Below, one piece after another: positions 1 to 10,952 of a DNA stretch of 64,000 bases. Location of the stretch: assembly GCF_030272615.1 (NCBI RefSeq), contig NC_081409.1, positions 203,177,949-203,241,948 on the forward strand. Reading direction: 5' to 3'. This DNA comes from Cryptomeria japonica (taxonomy: Eukaryota; Streptophyta; Pinopsida; Cupressales; Cupressaceae). The position numbers and the translations under genes are program-made. Each line of letters opens with the position of its first letter. Positions within the stretch are counted from its first letter, which is position 1. The notes beneath the pieces are model-generated. The model ran no database searches. It was given only the letters and a program-made list of their open reading frames with translations, and was not told the origin of the DNA.

Positions 1-352
1 AGGCCTATGATCATCTGAAAGTAACAACGAAAGAACTATTGCAAGAAATCTATTTGATACATATCAAGCTATCGGTTCAAAATCACGTACACTAAAGATT
101 CTAATGTTACTCAACGTGTCATTACATCAACCATAATGAGAAATAAAATTAAAAAAGATCATTTGATAAGCAAAACAAGTAAGTTATTAAACGTTAGTAG
201 AACAACATTAATTAAAGCATTACATAGGCAGGAAGAAATAGAGGATCCTAACAATAATTCTCTTTTTTGGGCATTCTCGGGTACACTACCACGTAAAGAC
301 AAGGTTGTTGATGCACTAAGAACATTAATTGAAATTTTTTGGCATCAAAACT
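1..352 (+). pseudogene. DDE-like transposase remnant, segment 1 (N-terminal part)
   Basis: The frame starting at base 1 reads through from about base 58 into the LTR at 353 and contains an RTTL...ALHR stretch, then SLFWAFSGTLPRKD and ...IEIFWHQN. From memory this matches the N-terminal part of a plant/animal DDE-like transposase family (W-x-FSG-x-PRKD, then FW-H-x-TR-x-SP). The text stops at the LTR of the minus-strand element at 353. It resumes at about 4084 with FSPNQRDVDRR, which is what should follow FWHQ in that family. The gene starts before the window or upstream of base 58, and stop codons lie upstream in the same frame. Superfamily is not assigned. The reading across the gaps is inference supported by continuity of the protein text. 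Confidence 0.6.
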
Positions 353-825
353 TGATGCAGAGCATCTATCACAAACCATAAAACCTTCATTCAAGGGTAT
401 TACTGACGCAAAACTAATACAAGATCTTAAACTTGAATCAAGTGGCATATAAAAAGATCAACCACTCTTCTCAACTCCAAACCAATTTAAAAGGTTATAT
501 TCCGTCCCTAAATACCTTAATTAAAGATTTCAGATCATAGCATTCACCATAACATGAGGGAACAAATTCTTTATTGCCATAGAATACTCTAGTTCAGGGT
601 TTCATCCTTTAAAAACCGTTTTCATCAAAATAATCATAAATTATTCAATTCTTGACCAAATTAAGTCAGAAAAAAAAGAAATGGAAGGAATATTTAGAAA
701 CATTTCCAACACATATATCCTTTCTTCATTATGATTCCTCATGTAACCATACCAAACACTGCAACCAGACTATTGCTGCCTTCACCAATCTGCTTTTCAC
801 CATGAACTGTAGCAAACAATCGTCA
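353..825 (-). repeat. 3' LTR of the short non-autonomous element
   Basis: Direct repeat partner of 3603-4071, starting TGATGCAGAGCATC on the + strand. The 60-codon open stretch at 652-837 lies inside it and is a repeat shadow: the same text recurs at 3900-4070 with changes that do not preserve a protein. Confidence 0.65.
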
Positions 826-1246
826 ATAACTTCTTAAATATTTATAATAAAAAAAATATCTCTAGTTAGACTTTATATTACTAAGTTAAAAAACTTATCT
901 CAAATTTATAGCCAGATCCAATGGTTAAATCAAATGTTATGAGGATTGTTCCCAAAATGGGTAACCCTTGGCATGGTTTTGACAATTTTTGTAAAAACAA
1001 ACATATCTTGCCAAATAATCCACAAAAATGCATAAGAAAGGATTAATCTGAAAGATATTTAATTAATCTATCATTCAAAAACATATACACATAAAAATTT
1101 CACCAAATGTGATCCTCCATGGATCTATGACAGTCACAGATTCCTTAAAACCTTATGATAGTTTGAGGGTTTGATGGATAATCTTTGTCAAATCCACTCC
1201 AAACTGCTCTACTCCCTTGATTTTGACCAAAAATGGTTTTATAAAC
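826..1246. other. Internal non-coding region of the short LTR element, left part
   Basis: AT-rich sequence with no open frame of note. It is continuous with 2573-3602 once the solo LTR is removed. A 5-bp TAAAC copy at 1242-1246 is the left target-site duplication of that solo LTR. Confidence 0.5.
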
Positions 1247-2572
1247 TGTGTAGGGGAAAAAGCGAGACTAGGTTAACATGCCCTAATCCTACCTTTTAAC
1301 ACACATTACGGAATACGAAAGAGCCTAGAGATATCGCACAATTGGCTACTTCTTTTGGTGAAACAGAGAGCCACGGGATATCTATTAGGATTTCTATTCC
1401 CTTGTTGAAATTGTAAGATCAAGTAATGCAAGTATTAACTAATAACAAGATTGCAGAATTGAGATTAAACAATGAACAACTGTAAATACAAGGATGAAAT
1501 AAGAATGCAGATGTGTACCCGGAGTCAAAATCGGACTGAAAATGTTCGGGACGGGGGCGCGGGCGCCACTGTCCTGAAAACTGCACCGGAAATTGCTGTT
1601 CTACACTTTGCAACACTGTCGAGAAGCTGTCTGAAAGCTGTCTGTTCGGAGGACCAGGGCGCCCAGCGCCTCTGTCCCAGGGACCAGGGCGCCCAGCGCC
1701 CCTGTCCCAATCTTCTGCTCTGCAATTTGACCCAGAGTGCTGTCTCGACCTTCTCTCTCCGGATCTGTATCCCGCGGCGTCGTCCGAATCCCGAAACCTG
1801 CAATGATATCTGAAAAAAGGGTGTATGGGCAGCCAACCCTCAATGGAGGAGTACAAGCCAATCTTCAGTCGGTAATCTCCTATTGTTCTTCAATGTCTTC
1901 CAAGCCCTAAGTGAAGGAATGAAATTGATAGATGCTTGATAGAAGGATGTTGAATGTTGTTGAAGTCTTCAAAGATCTGCTCTTTCGCTGCATATGAAGT
2001 TCCTGAAAACAAAAATCCGATCCCTTCAAATGAAGAAAGAGAGCTCTTATGTAGGAAACCCTAGATCGCAAATTCGTCTTTTGGCTGACCTAGAGATTGA
2101 ATATCCCGCCAATTTCTTGGGGTTAAGCTTTATTTTATGATTGGATCGTGCTCCCAAAATTTCGGGAAAAATGTCCGGGACCATGTGCACTCCGGGCGCC
2201 ACGGTCTCGACAACTTTTCACCAAATTTTCAGGGCCATCGGATATGATGATTTTAGAGAGAATCCCAAAGTTACAGGTGATTTCGAGATGTTTTGACCCC
2301 GAAACCAAGCCCCCAAGTTCGAAATAGGACTTAATTAGGGTTTTTGATTGAGTGGTGTATTGGAGGAATAAAATGTGAAGGGCGCGCTTTAGTGAAAGGG
2401 CCCAACTTTATGATGTAGAGAATGATGAAATAGGACCTTAGACCTAATTAATTTGATTAATTAAGTGCTTAAGGAGAAATGCAATGCAGAATGTAAAATG
2501 CAGTAAGGCAGGTGCTAAACTAGGTGTGAAATTGTACCACCCTAGCGAGTGCGTACAATTTACGATGCTACA
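1247..2572 (-). mobile_element. Solo LTR of the 26972-39681 Tat family, minus strand
   Basis: The reverse complement runs from TGTAGCATCGTAAATTG to ...CCCCTACACA, the same ends as the LTRs at 26972-28640 and 38012-39681. It is flanked by a perfect 5-bp duplication TAAAC (1242-1246 and 2573-2577), and no internal region is present. It is therefore a solo LTR left by LTR-LTR recombination. It is 1326 bp against about 1670 bp for the full copies. About 276 bp of the difference is one block bounded by GT and AG (missing between 1832 and 1833). Part of the rest is one fewer copy of a roughly 36-bp GC-rich repeat (about 1655-1710). The overlapping small ORFs at 1419-1861 are not genes. Confidence 0.9.
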
Positions 2573-3602
2573 TAAACCATTTCCAAGTCCTTCCTAACTA
2601 CTCTAACCACCTCATGACCAATGGATTTCATTCTTACACTTTTGTTGCACTTTTTTGGCAATGTTGCAACTTTGCAATTTTTACAGTTTTTGATAAATTA
2701 CCACTACACTTCACCCTAGCCTTCATGGACACCCCTAACATGTTATAATGGATTAAATTTTACCAATTATAAAATTTTAAACCTTTTTGGATGTTCTTCA
2801 CCCTTTGACCACAATTGACCCTATCAGAACCTATTAGGTCTCTTGATACAAAACGGCTCATCAAGCCTTACAACATGAATTGTTTTGATACAAATGGTCT
2901 TTTGTGACCTTAAAATAATTAATGCAACATTAAAAATAAAGAGAAATGTGGTTTTTCTTCATGATACATCTCCATAGCTAGGTGCCTCTGCACCATACAA
3001 CCGACCTAGAAAATTTTCCAAGTCCCTTGGAAACATAGATCAACAACTTGCAATAAATCTTTTGCCTTGGAGTGGTCCTCTCTCTGAAACTTTCCTTATC
3101 CTTTCCTTGGTGTCATTATCTACCTTCAACTTTGCCTCTTACGATTCCTCTTTCTCTTGTCATCAGGTTCACATTCAGGCATAGGACCATCCTTGCATCT
3201 ACCTTCTACATTACTCCCATCAGTGGAGTACTCCAATGACTACAAATTGAAGTGCTTTACTAGTTAGATGTCCATCTCTCTCACCACTTCACCACACCAA
3301 CTCTCCAAACCATCCATCTTACCCAACAATAGATGTTGGAAGATGCATCTCTCTCTCTTTTCCTTGCACCTTCTACCCAACTTAATCTCTATTGGAGGAT
3401 GGTAATGATAGAACTTCTCTTGTCCGCCCACACACACTTCTCAAAAACCTTCTTCATGTAGCTTAGATGGAACAAGCACCTGCAACCAAATCAACAACTA
3501 ACAACACAAAATTTTAAATTTTCTTGGGCTAGGTCCTTGTGTGGATTGCCTCCTTTGGCGCTCTACCCACACACTTAGGCTCTTCTAGCTCTGATACAAA
3601 TT
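2573..3602. other. Internal non-coding region of the short LTR element, right part
   Basis: No gene is recognised. The region ends at the copia-type primer-binding site (3588-3597, minus strand) next to the 5' LTR. Confidence 0.45.
3588..3599 (-). promoter_or_regulatory. Primer-binding site of the short LTR element
   Basis: On the minus strand the 5' LTR end is followed by AATTTGTATCAGAGCTAG. GTATCAGAGC is the core of the site complementary to the 3' end of initiator tRNA-Met. The usual TGG is degraded to TTG. Confidence 0.65.
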
Positions 3603-4071
3603 TGATGCAGAGCATCTATCATAAACCATAAAACCTTCATTCAAGGGTATTACTGACCCAAAACCAATACAAGACCTTAAACTTGAATCAAGAGGCATAT
3701 GAAAAGATCAACCACTCTTCTGAACTCCAAACCAATTTCAAAGGTTATATTCCATCCCTACATAACTTTATTCAAGGTTTCATATCATAAAATTCACCAT
3801 AACATGAGGGAACAAATTCTTTATTGCCATGGAATGCCCTAGTTCAGGGTTTCATCTTTTAAAAAATGTTTTCACCAAAATAATCATAAATTATTCAATT
3901 CTTAACCAAATTAAGTTAGACAAAAAGCATTGGAAAGAGGATTCAAAGACCTTTCTAACACATATATCCTTTATTAATTATGATTCCTCATGTGATCATA
4001 CCAAATGCTGCAACCGGACTGTTGCCGCCTTCACCGATCTTCTTTTCACCATGAACTATAGCAAACAGTCA
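3603..4071 (-). repeat. 5' LTR of the short non-autonomous element
   Basis: Direct repeat of 353-825 with scattered substitutions. It is oriented by the primer-binding site at its left edge. Confidence 0.65.
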
Positions 4072-4283
4072 CCAATCTGCTTTTCGCCCAACCAAAGAGA
4101 TGTTGATAGAAGGCTAATTGAGTCTACAAATCATGAGCCACATGCCAAATAGCATTTGGATATGACAAAAAATAAAATTTTATGAAATATTCCTTGAAAA
4201 GTTTCCTCAAATAAGAATTTGTCAAAGATTTTTTGAAATGGCAAAACCTTTTTATATTAAGATTAATCATGTATGCACCACGT
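4072..4283 (+). pseudogene. DDE-like transposase remnant, segment 2
   Basis: Continues segment 1. FSPNQRDVDRRLIES is followed by HLDMTKNK, then a one-base frameshift near 4175-4195, then YEIFLEKFPQIRICQRFF and ...KINHVCTT, read up to the LTR border at 4283. The last codons of this segment and the first of segment 3 (26809 on, ...CCCRIHIEFSMHYDIF) join in one frame when one copy of the CACGT duplication is removed. That is strong evidence that element A landed inside this reading frame. Confidence 0.65.
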
Positions 4284-5499
4284 TGTAATGGTAGGAAAAT
4301 GGTGAATGATAGATAAAGAGGAAAACAACCCTTTCCCTCAAAAAGAGATGAGAGTTTCACTATTGATTACCCTTCAAATACTTTTGACCATGTTACAGTT
4401 GGAAGAGGAGAGGAGAATTCACTAGATCCAACCTTCAAGGATGAAGATTGAATTCTGAATGAAATGGGAATGATAAGTTGATCCCCTATTCCTTGTTTGA
4501 AATGTAAAGGAATTGATTGAATTATGTAGTGAAAAGGTGACAAAGAACTAATTATAACTTCAGATCGGAATATAGGATGAAGTTGTGCACTTGGATCTGG
4601 TAGTAATATGTTGAGATGAAGTCGCCTTGCAAATTTGAGGAAAAGTTGTCCGGAGCGTGGCGAGAATGTACGCGGTCCTCTGAAAAATCACAAAATGAAA
4701 AGGGTTTTTCCAAGTTTGCAAATGAAGCCTAAATCCAAACGTACAACTGCGCACCTGCAACCTACACACAAAAAAGAATGGAATATGGGTTAGGATTTGG
4801 GGTTTTCCTTTACGTTAAACCCTAGTTTTGGAATTAACCAAGTAAAGAAAGAGAGTACTTGCAAGTAGATGTAAATGAAAGATTGAATTGTAAATCACCT
4901 CAAGGGAGGTTGTGATAGCAATGTTGATAGAATTTCTTGTGTGGAATTGAATGTTGGAATCAATCTCCTCTTCAATGGTTGAATCCTTGACTTGAATACA
5001 ACACCTAGCCTTGAAGGGAGACTTGAGAATGCTCAATGCTGGAAAAGAATGCTTGAATGCTTGAATGCTCTTAAATGCTTGATCACTTATGCAACTTGAC
5101 ACACTCCAATCTTATCCAACTTCAACTTATGTGAATGAGAGGAAGAATGCCCCTTAAATACATGTTAGTGGATTTGATTTTCCTCATAGGTTGAGATCGA
5201 GGGAGTTTCCCGTCCAATGCACAACCAACAATGTAACCCTAGGAAGGGTCCTACCCCAAAATAGGGCAGGGACAGGAGTGCCACACCCCTGTCCAAGGGG
5301 GGATAGTGACACCATGCCCTTTTCATACCCCTTTCTCCAAGGAAGAGTGCGGATGAGGTGATGTAGAGGCCAAGGAAGAAGTTGTTTCTGAGGGCTGAGC
5401 AATCTCTAGTCTTCAATTAGGCTAGAGGATTAGATTTCACGTGCGTGAGGACCCAAATGCAGTTGAAAATTGCTAGGGTCACAATTTTATGACACTACA
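4284..5499 (-). repeat. 3' LTR of element A
   Basis: Matches 25315-26808 (less the LINE insertion there) and 56642-57810. It begins TGTAGTGTCATAAAATTGTG on the minus strand and abuts the polypurine tract at 5500-5517. Short ORFs inside it (4560-5416) are shadows. Confidence 0.85.
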
Positions 5500-5517
5500 T
5501 TAGCCCCCACTTTAGTA
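5500..5517 (-). promoter_or_regulatory. Polypurine tract of element A
   Basis: On the minus strand, CTACTAAAGTGGGGGCTAA immediately precedes the 3' LTR start. It is nearly identical to the tract of the Tat element at 37992-38011. Confidence 0.75.
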
Positions 5518-6245
5518 GGAGTATATATGTACACCAATACTGTCGGTAAAGTATAAAGAAACAAGATTGAAAGACTTTTACCACGTCAAGGAGGCAAGAT
5601 GCGCCAAGTCCCTAGTGGAATTAGGATCTTATGACATCAATTGACAAAGTAAAAGGGAAGATATAGAAGGAGAGAACCATGACTGTAAGTAGCAAAGTTC
5701 CCTTCACTATGAGTCATGAAAGCAAGGATACCAAAGATTACAAAGCAAAACAAAGTTCACTAAGTAATTCTAAGTATCAAAGAAGTAAAATATGAGTGGA
5801 GTGTATGCCCCCTCGTTAAAGCAATTTCTTTAAGGCAGGATACACCCAATATAGATAGAAGGAGGGAACACATTATCATAAGGATTTATCCCCCAATCGA
5901 GGAATAAACCCAAGGATAATGAACACAAAACACGAGGTAGTGTCGCTTTACTCGAGTCAGTATGTTGTATGATAACTCATGTATATCATGTATATATATG
6001 CATATAATAATCATCATTCCCCAAAGGATACTACCTTAGAAGAAAGGGAAGAAAGGATGTCTTTTGAGTCAACATGAAAGAGACCAAGAAAAGATCTCAA
6101 TGCTTTGCATCGTCCCCAAATAGACATTAAGGGAACAACAGAAGAATAGGGATACACATAGAAGAATGGTCACAATAGAGAAAGAAAGGAGAAATAGGGA
6201 AGATCTATAGTGCTAGTATTGCTAATCTAGCATGACATCCACCTC
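5518..6245. other. 3' untranslated region of element A
   Basis: Non-coding; the reverse complement of the segment at about 55900-56620 in the second copy. It has purine-rich runs but no open frame. Confidence 0.55.
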
Positions 6246-7200
6246 CTAATCTTGCTGATCACTATTTTGAGAAGATGGGAAACATGCCAAAGGAGCGACA
6301 TCGATCACAACCGAGGGAGCTATCACAAGATCCAAACAAGGACTATGCTCATGTTGTAAGTCACTTTGTTCGATTCTAGGAGCTAAGATCAGGGTTTTTG
6401 AAAACTCATATGATAAAAGCTTATCCCCATCAACATACTCATACTCACTATCAGAAGAATTAGGAGTTGTATTGTCATTATGAATAACATTTTCACCCAT
6501 TTATTCGTCAAGGTTTAGAGAAAGAGGAGAAAGAACACAAATAGGAGTAAAACCATTACATGTTTTGTGCAACTTATGAATTGGAGATGTAGGTTGAAAA
6601 TATTTCTTGGGAGAAAAGAGAATCATGTCGATTGTCGGAATTTGAGGAGATTGAGTATCTTGAGGGATAACTTTATGAGCCTGAATATGGTGTCTTTATC
6701 AGAATTCTCTCACACAACAATTCCGTCAAGTCTTAGTGGAAAGTTGAGAAGGAAGAGGAACATTTGAACAAGTAGGAATATTTTTCTCCTTCATAGTTGA
6801 ATGTTTAGGTTGAGGTCTTTTTGGTTGAACAAGAGGAGAAGCATGCCTCTTCTCTCCATAAGAGGAAGGAGGTGGAATTGCTCCATTGGAGGAATATTAG
6901 GTGTAGGAAGGAGACCGGGTCCATCATGACGAGGAGGTGTAGGTCTCACCTTAGGAGGAATATTATTGTTCTCCTTAAGAGAAGGTAAAGTCACATCTAT
7001 AGGAATGGGTTGATGATCTTTCTTAGGAGGAAGATTAGTTCTATACGTGAGGGGAAGAACCTCATCTTGAAGATTAATGGGAATGTCAAGTGTTGGAGAT
7101 CTAGGTTGACTTTAGGATAAAATCATATCTTTCTTCCATTTTTTATAAGATTGAAAAAGAGCATCACTCCTTGATGGAAGAGATTGAAATTGTTTAGGCC
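6246..7200 (-). pseudogene. C-terminal region of element A gag polyprotein (proline-rich then acidic)
   Basis: The minus-strand text corresponds to 54880-55860 in the second copy. It has a basic stretch (SLPSRSDALFQSYKKWKK), a proline-rich segment (VPPKVRP..PPPHDGPGLLPTPN, here about 6990-6860) and an acidic tail (SDSEYEYVDGD, 6246-6500). No known domain is recognised, and no RT motif (YxDD) or integrase motif occurs. Frames are broken by frameshifts and stops, for example around 6500-6570 and 7095-7110. The copia element at 7224 separates this part from the protease-like domain at 18964. Conservation in two independent copies suggests it was a real part of the polyprotein. Function is unknown. 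Confidence 0.55.
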
Positions 7201-7223
7201 AAAAGAAATTAATAGGAACACTG

Positions 7224-8075
7224 TGTTGGCATTGCATGAAGAATACATTAATGAAGTATAAGTGTTGTCATTGATGTCAATTGTAACTGGTAATGGAGTT
7301 GTATTACAACCGGTAGTGATGCAGTAATGCAACCGGTAGTTGATCAATGAAGGAAATCGGTATTACTATTGAAGTAGAGAGATCAACTGGTAACCCTAAC
7401 CTGTTGATATGTCGAACCCTAACCGATGGAGCATGGTGAATCGGTTGTGTTGATCTATGATTGAATGGTGATCGAAGATGATTACGCCACGTATGCATGA
7501 TGCACATGATGAGTTTCAAAGTGGTTTTGGTGCATAGAGATAATTGTTCTATCTTGGGAATGAGCGAGTACATTGCATGAAGTGGAAACCACGTGATGAG
7601 TTACAGGATTTGATGAGCAGTGATCAAGGAGCGGTCAAGGTTGTCTAGGACAATGTGTAGATGATTGCTATGTAATCTAATGGTCATGTTTGAACCGTTT
7701 ATAATCTCTATGAGATCTTAGGTTTTGTGATGTGTTATTGACCTATTATTTTGCTTATAAGGTTGATGAGTTGTTTTGTAATAGTGTTGGCAATTTTAGC
7801 TAAGTGTGTCAGTGTGATTGACTGTCAAACCAAAAGGAGTATCTGCAGAATGTGTGAAGTCAGATAGGAGCATGAAAAGGATCTGATCAAGTAGAGTAGT
7901 GTTATTACCAGATGACTGGAAGTGATCTGAAATGTGCTATTACTAATGTTAGTAAAGTGATTTGATGTTTTGGTTAAATGGTTTGAGAGTTTTAGATCTG
8001 TTACACTGTTATATTGGTATTCCAGTCAACCGGTAAACTTGATAGTGTAGTTGCAGTTTATACTAGTATTCCAGT
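7224..8075 (+). repeat. 5' LTR of the copia element (deleted form)
   Basis: Aligns with 17484-18770 but lacks about 440 bp present there (about 18178-18620). The deletion joint is at a shared AGAT tetranucleotide. The LTR also stops short of the TTCACCCCCC..TCATCA end seen at 18853-18900. Two small minus-strand ORFs here are shadows. Confidence 0.75.
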
Positions 8076-8090
8076 TTCTAACCCTCTGAT

Positions 8091-8385
8091 AAGGAAAATC
8101 AGAGAAGCTAGTCACAATCATGAGTCCAGATCCAATAGAGAAGTCGATGATTAAGACTGTCTGATTGAGCTTGAAGCATTGTTGGCCAAGCGGTTACCCG
8201 GAGGTACCAGTAAGTATAGAGGTAAACTACCTTTGAAGTGTTTTTCATGTAACCGGATTGGAATTATTGCAACTAACTGTCCAAATAGAGACAATGAGCA
8301 GAAACGTGAGAAGTATAAGAAGTACAAAGGCAAAGGTAAAAGAGATTGTCTCAACTGGTAAAAGAGATTGTCTCATTGCATTTAA
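8091..8385 (+). pseudogene. Copia gag fragment with a broken zinc knuckle
   Basis: The frame at 8179-8361 reads LPLKCFSCNRIGIIATNCPN, a CX2CX4-H-X4C retroviral-type knuckle in which the histidine is replaced by isoleucine (ATT). The rest of gag and the primer-binding site are missing. An 18-bp direct duplication (GTAAAAGAGATTGTCTCA, unit 22 bp) lies at about 8336-8374. Sequence like ATTGTCTCATTGCATTTAA recurs at 14041 just before the protease, marking the two edges of the foreign segment. Confidence 0.6.
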
Positions 8386-8390
8386 TCTTG

Positions 8391-10952
8391 TTCTATAATG
8401 TTGAGTTCATGGATAAAGAATTGGAGCTTTTCAAAGAAGAATTGGGTGTCTTAATGCCAATACAAAGATGGAACCAAGTTTGGGACAATAGTTCTCCCCA
8501 TTCTTCTTTGCTTTTCTTTGAAAATTTTGCCAATTATGGAAATGCTAGGAATAAATAGGGAATGATTGTCAATTAATGTTAGGAGAGTTTTGAGACCTTA
8601 CCAGTATGTTCCAAACTAGTCTATTTCACATAACTGGGGGGACTTTTATTTTTTTGATAACTTTACGGTGATCAGAGTCTATGGGTGTCCTCAGCCTCCC
8701 CATATTTTACCAAAATTTGTTCCAATTAGGATTGGTTTTATGGAGTTTATCTGGCAATTGACCCTAGTTGAAAAAGAATACCTTGAAAGACACAGGAAGG
8801 GTTCTCTTCTTCCTCGGCTTTGGGTTGCATCTGATTTTACCATTGATAGGAGTTCCTTTGATAAAGTAAACAATTTCCTTAAACAGTATAGGTTGGTTAA
8901 TGCTGTGTCTAGATTCTGTGATCCTGAATAATTTATTAAAGTTGCATTGCCAAAAATGACACCTTGGGCCACAATAAAGGACCATGAACCATTGGATGAT
9001 GAAGATGTGGTTAGAAATTTGCTGAGAAAAGATGAAGTACAAGAAAGGAGAAGAAAATGGAAAAATTTGATGAGAGTTAAAGCAAAATTGAAGGCTGCTG
9101 ACCCTAGTTTCTCAAGTTTTTGCCCTGATAGCCCGTACCTGGAGAGGATTAACAAAATGTTGAGTTTATATGAAACTCTGATGGAACAAATGCCTCAAAT
9201 TCCAGAAGTGGCTGCTCAACAGCAAGACCCCCAACATGGACATTCTTCACATGGCAAGAGGCCACTTAGTGTGTATGTTGAAGATGTAGAGAGTGGGGAT
9301 GAAGTTCAATCTACTCGAGTGCCAGCTGCAAAGAAACAAAAAACCAATGAGGTCGGTACAATTGTGAGGAGAGACCTTGCTAGAGCAATTGTTATAGAAC
9401 AAGGACACATCTAAGAGAAGCAGGGCAGAATGAAGAACACGGAGAAACAAACGAAGCCCTTTCTCAAGGCTTTGATGAGCGTGTGATGTTGTCAGATGAG
9501 TTCATGGAAGATGATGACTTTATGAAGTCAGATGAATTTAAAAGTTTTTTTACAAGGTTGAAACAAAAACAATTAAGACAAAATCTTATCATAGAGGAAG
9601 CAAATGAAGAAAAGAAATAGGAGATCATCAACGCACTGTAGGAATATGATCCTGACAAGGAGCAAATATCTGTGGAACATGCAAGACAATTGATTAAGAG
9701 TACTAGTATGATTATGATCCCTGATTGGGATATCCAATCTACTTTTATTATTGACCAGATTAGGAAACAAGAGGACCCAATGTTTAAAAATGAATTTGAA
9801 ATTGGAGATGTAATAAGAGGATTAGGATTTAATCCTAAGTCAAAGACACTTGTTGCTTGGTCTTTGGCCCCTTCCACTCAAAAGCCCCACCTTCTAAATA
9901 TCCAAGTAGAAAAGAAAGCTGACAGAATGATCTGGAACTTGCAGATTACAACTGACATGGAGATTGCCTCATTTTTTACTCAAGTTTCTTTCATGAATTT
10001 GTAAAAAATAGAGGATTTGTCAAGAAGATACACAAAAACATATACCCAATTGATTGTATTGTCTAAAAAATATGAAGAGACACTGATGAAGAAGGGCGCT
10101 TTGGAGGAAGAGTTAGTGGAGTTGAAAGAAAAAATTGCAAATGAGCCCCCTCCAATACAGATTACAAAACAAGTACAAGAAATACCAGTTGATGTGATAG
10201 TAAAAATGGAGGAATACACAGGGAAAATTGAAAATCTTGAAAATGAACAAAATATCAAGGCTATCTCCCTTGTGTCACGAATTTTGAAACACAGGATTAA
10301 TGTATTGAAAGGAAAATTGATGGTAGTGCATGATTTGCACATTTCTTTGAAAGAGGCAAGTAAAACATCCTCTGAAGCTGTCGCTTTTCTTGGACCTTTG
10401 TTCAATGTTTGGTCAGGAAGAAGCAGATTAATGGATAAGCTAGATACTGCAATGATGTATAGTGACGAGTTCCCTCCCAAGATCAGTGACACTAAAGACA
10501 TGGTGGAGGTAATGAATGCAGCTTATGCATTTTTCACAGGGAAGGATGTGCTTATAATTGAAAAATTGCAGACATTTGGGGAAGGTTATAGTTAATTGGT
10601 GCCTTCAATTTATGGTAGTAATGGAGATTTGAAATTAGTTTCTGGTTGGACTAGCAAATTTGATTTGATTCTGGAGCAAGAAGAAATAATCAAGCATGTA
10701 AATGAACAGGTTGATGCTGATTTCTTTAACGGTATGCTTGATTCACTGTTCAAGGTTGAGGTTGACCATGCAAAGTTTATTGTTGAGTCTAGGGAAGTTA
10801 CATATGCTAGATGGACAGATTCAGTTGCAAAGCTAGAAGAGGTAAAGGCATTTAGTTGGCCAATAGACAAAGAGGTGGATAGGTGGCAAGCCATGCTAAA
10901 GCCAAAGAAGAAATTTCAAGTTGAGGTTGCTACCCAAGAATCCTCACAGTAA
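8391..10952 (+). pseudogene. Unknown coiled-coil coding segment inside the copia element
   Basis: A run of open frames (8409-8558, 8668-8931, 8947-9414, 9464-9620 in a shifted frame, 9672-10004, 10017-10595, 10596-10952) reads as one decayed protein of roughly 800 residues. Several breaks are single stops that a C-to-T change could produce (for example TAA at 8929 and TAG at 9618). Visible features are a hydrophobic N-terminal part, a lysine-rich KKQKT nuclear-signal-like stretch with acidic surroundings (about 9290-9350), then a coiled coil (about 10060-10400, GALEEELVELKEKIA) and a charged C-terminus ending ...ESSQ. No retroviral domain or known fold is recognised. It may be a captured gene or an accessory ORF of a non-autonomous LTR element. 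Its layout resembles 45243-48370, but I see no clear sequence match. Confidence 0.5.

Larger units (their letters stand above)
353..4071 (-). mobile_element. Short non-autonomous LTR element (LARD-like), minus strand
   Basis: Two direct repeats of about 470 bp (353-825 and 3603-4071) frame an internal region with no recognisable gene. Read on the minus strand, the right-hand repeat ends in ..GCATCA and is followed at once by GTATCAGAGC (3588-3597). That is the classic primer-binding core complementary to initiator tRNA-Met, used by most copia elements. This makes 3603-4071 the 5' LTR and 353-825 the 3' LTR. LTRs start TGAC and end TCA. No gag or pol is visible, so mobility would depend on proteins from another element. 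A later solo LTR sits inside (1247-2572). No matching target-site duplication was found (flanks AAACT and CCAAT). No convincing polypurine tract is seen next to the 3' LTR. Confidence 0.65.

Noticed and set aside
1419-1861. Overlapping ORFs on both strands in the solo LTR
   Set aside because: Same GC-rich LTR repeat as at 28110 and 39150; frames are not preserved between copies.
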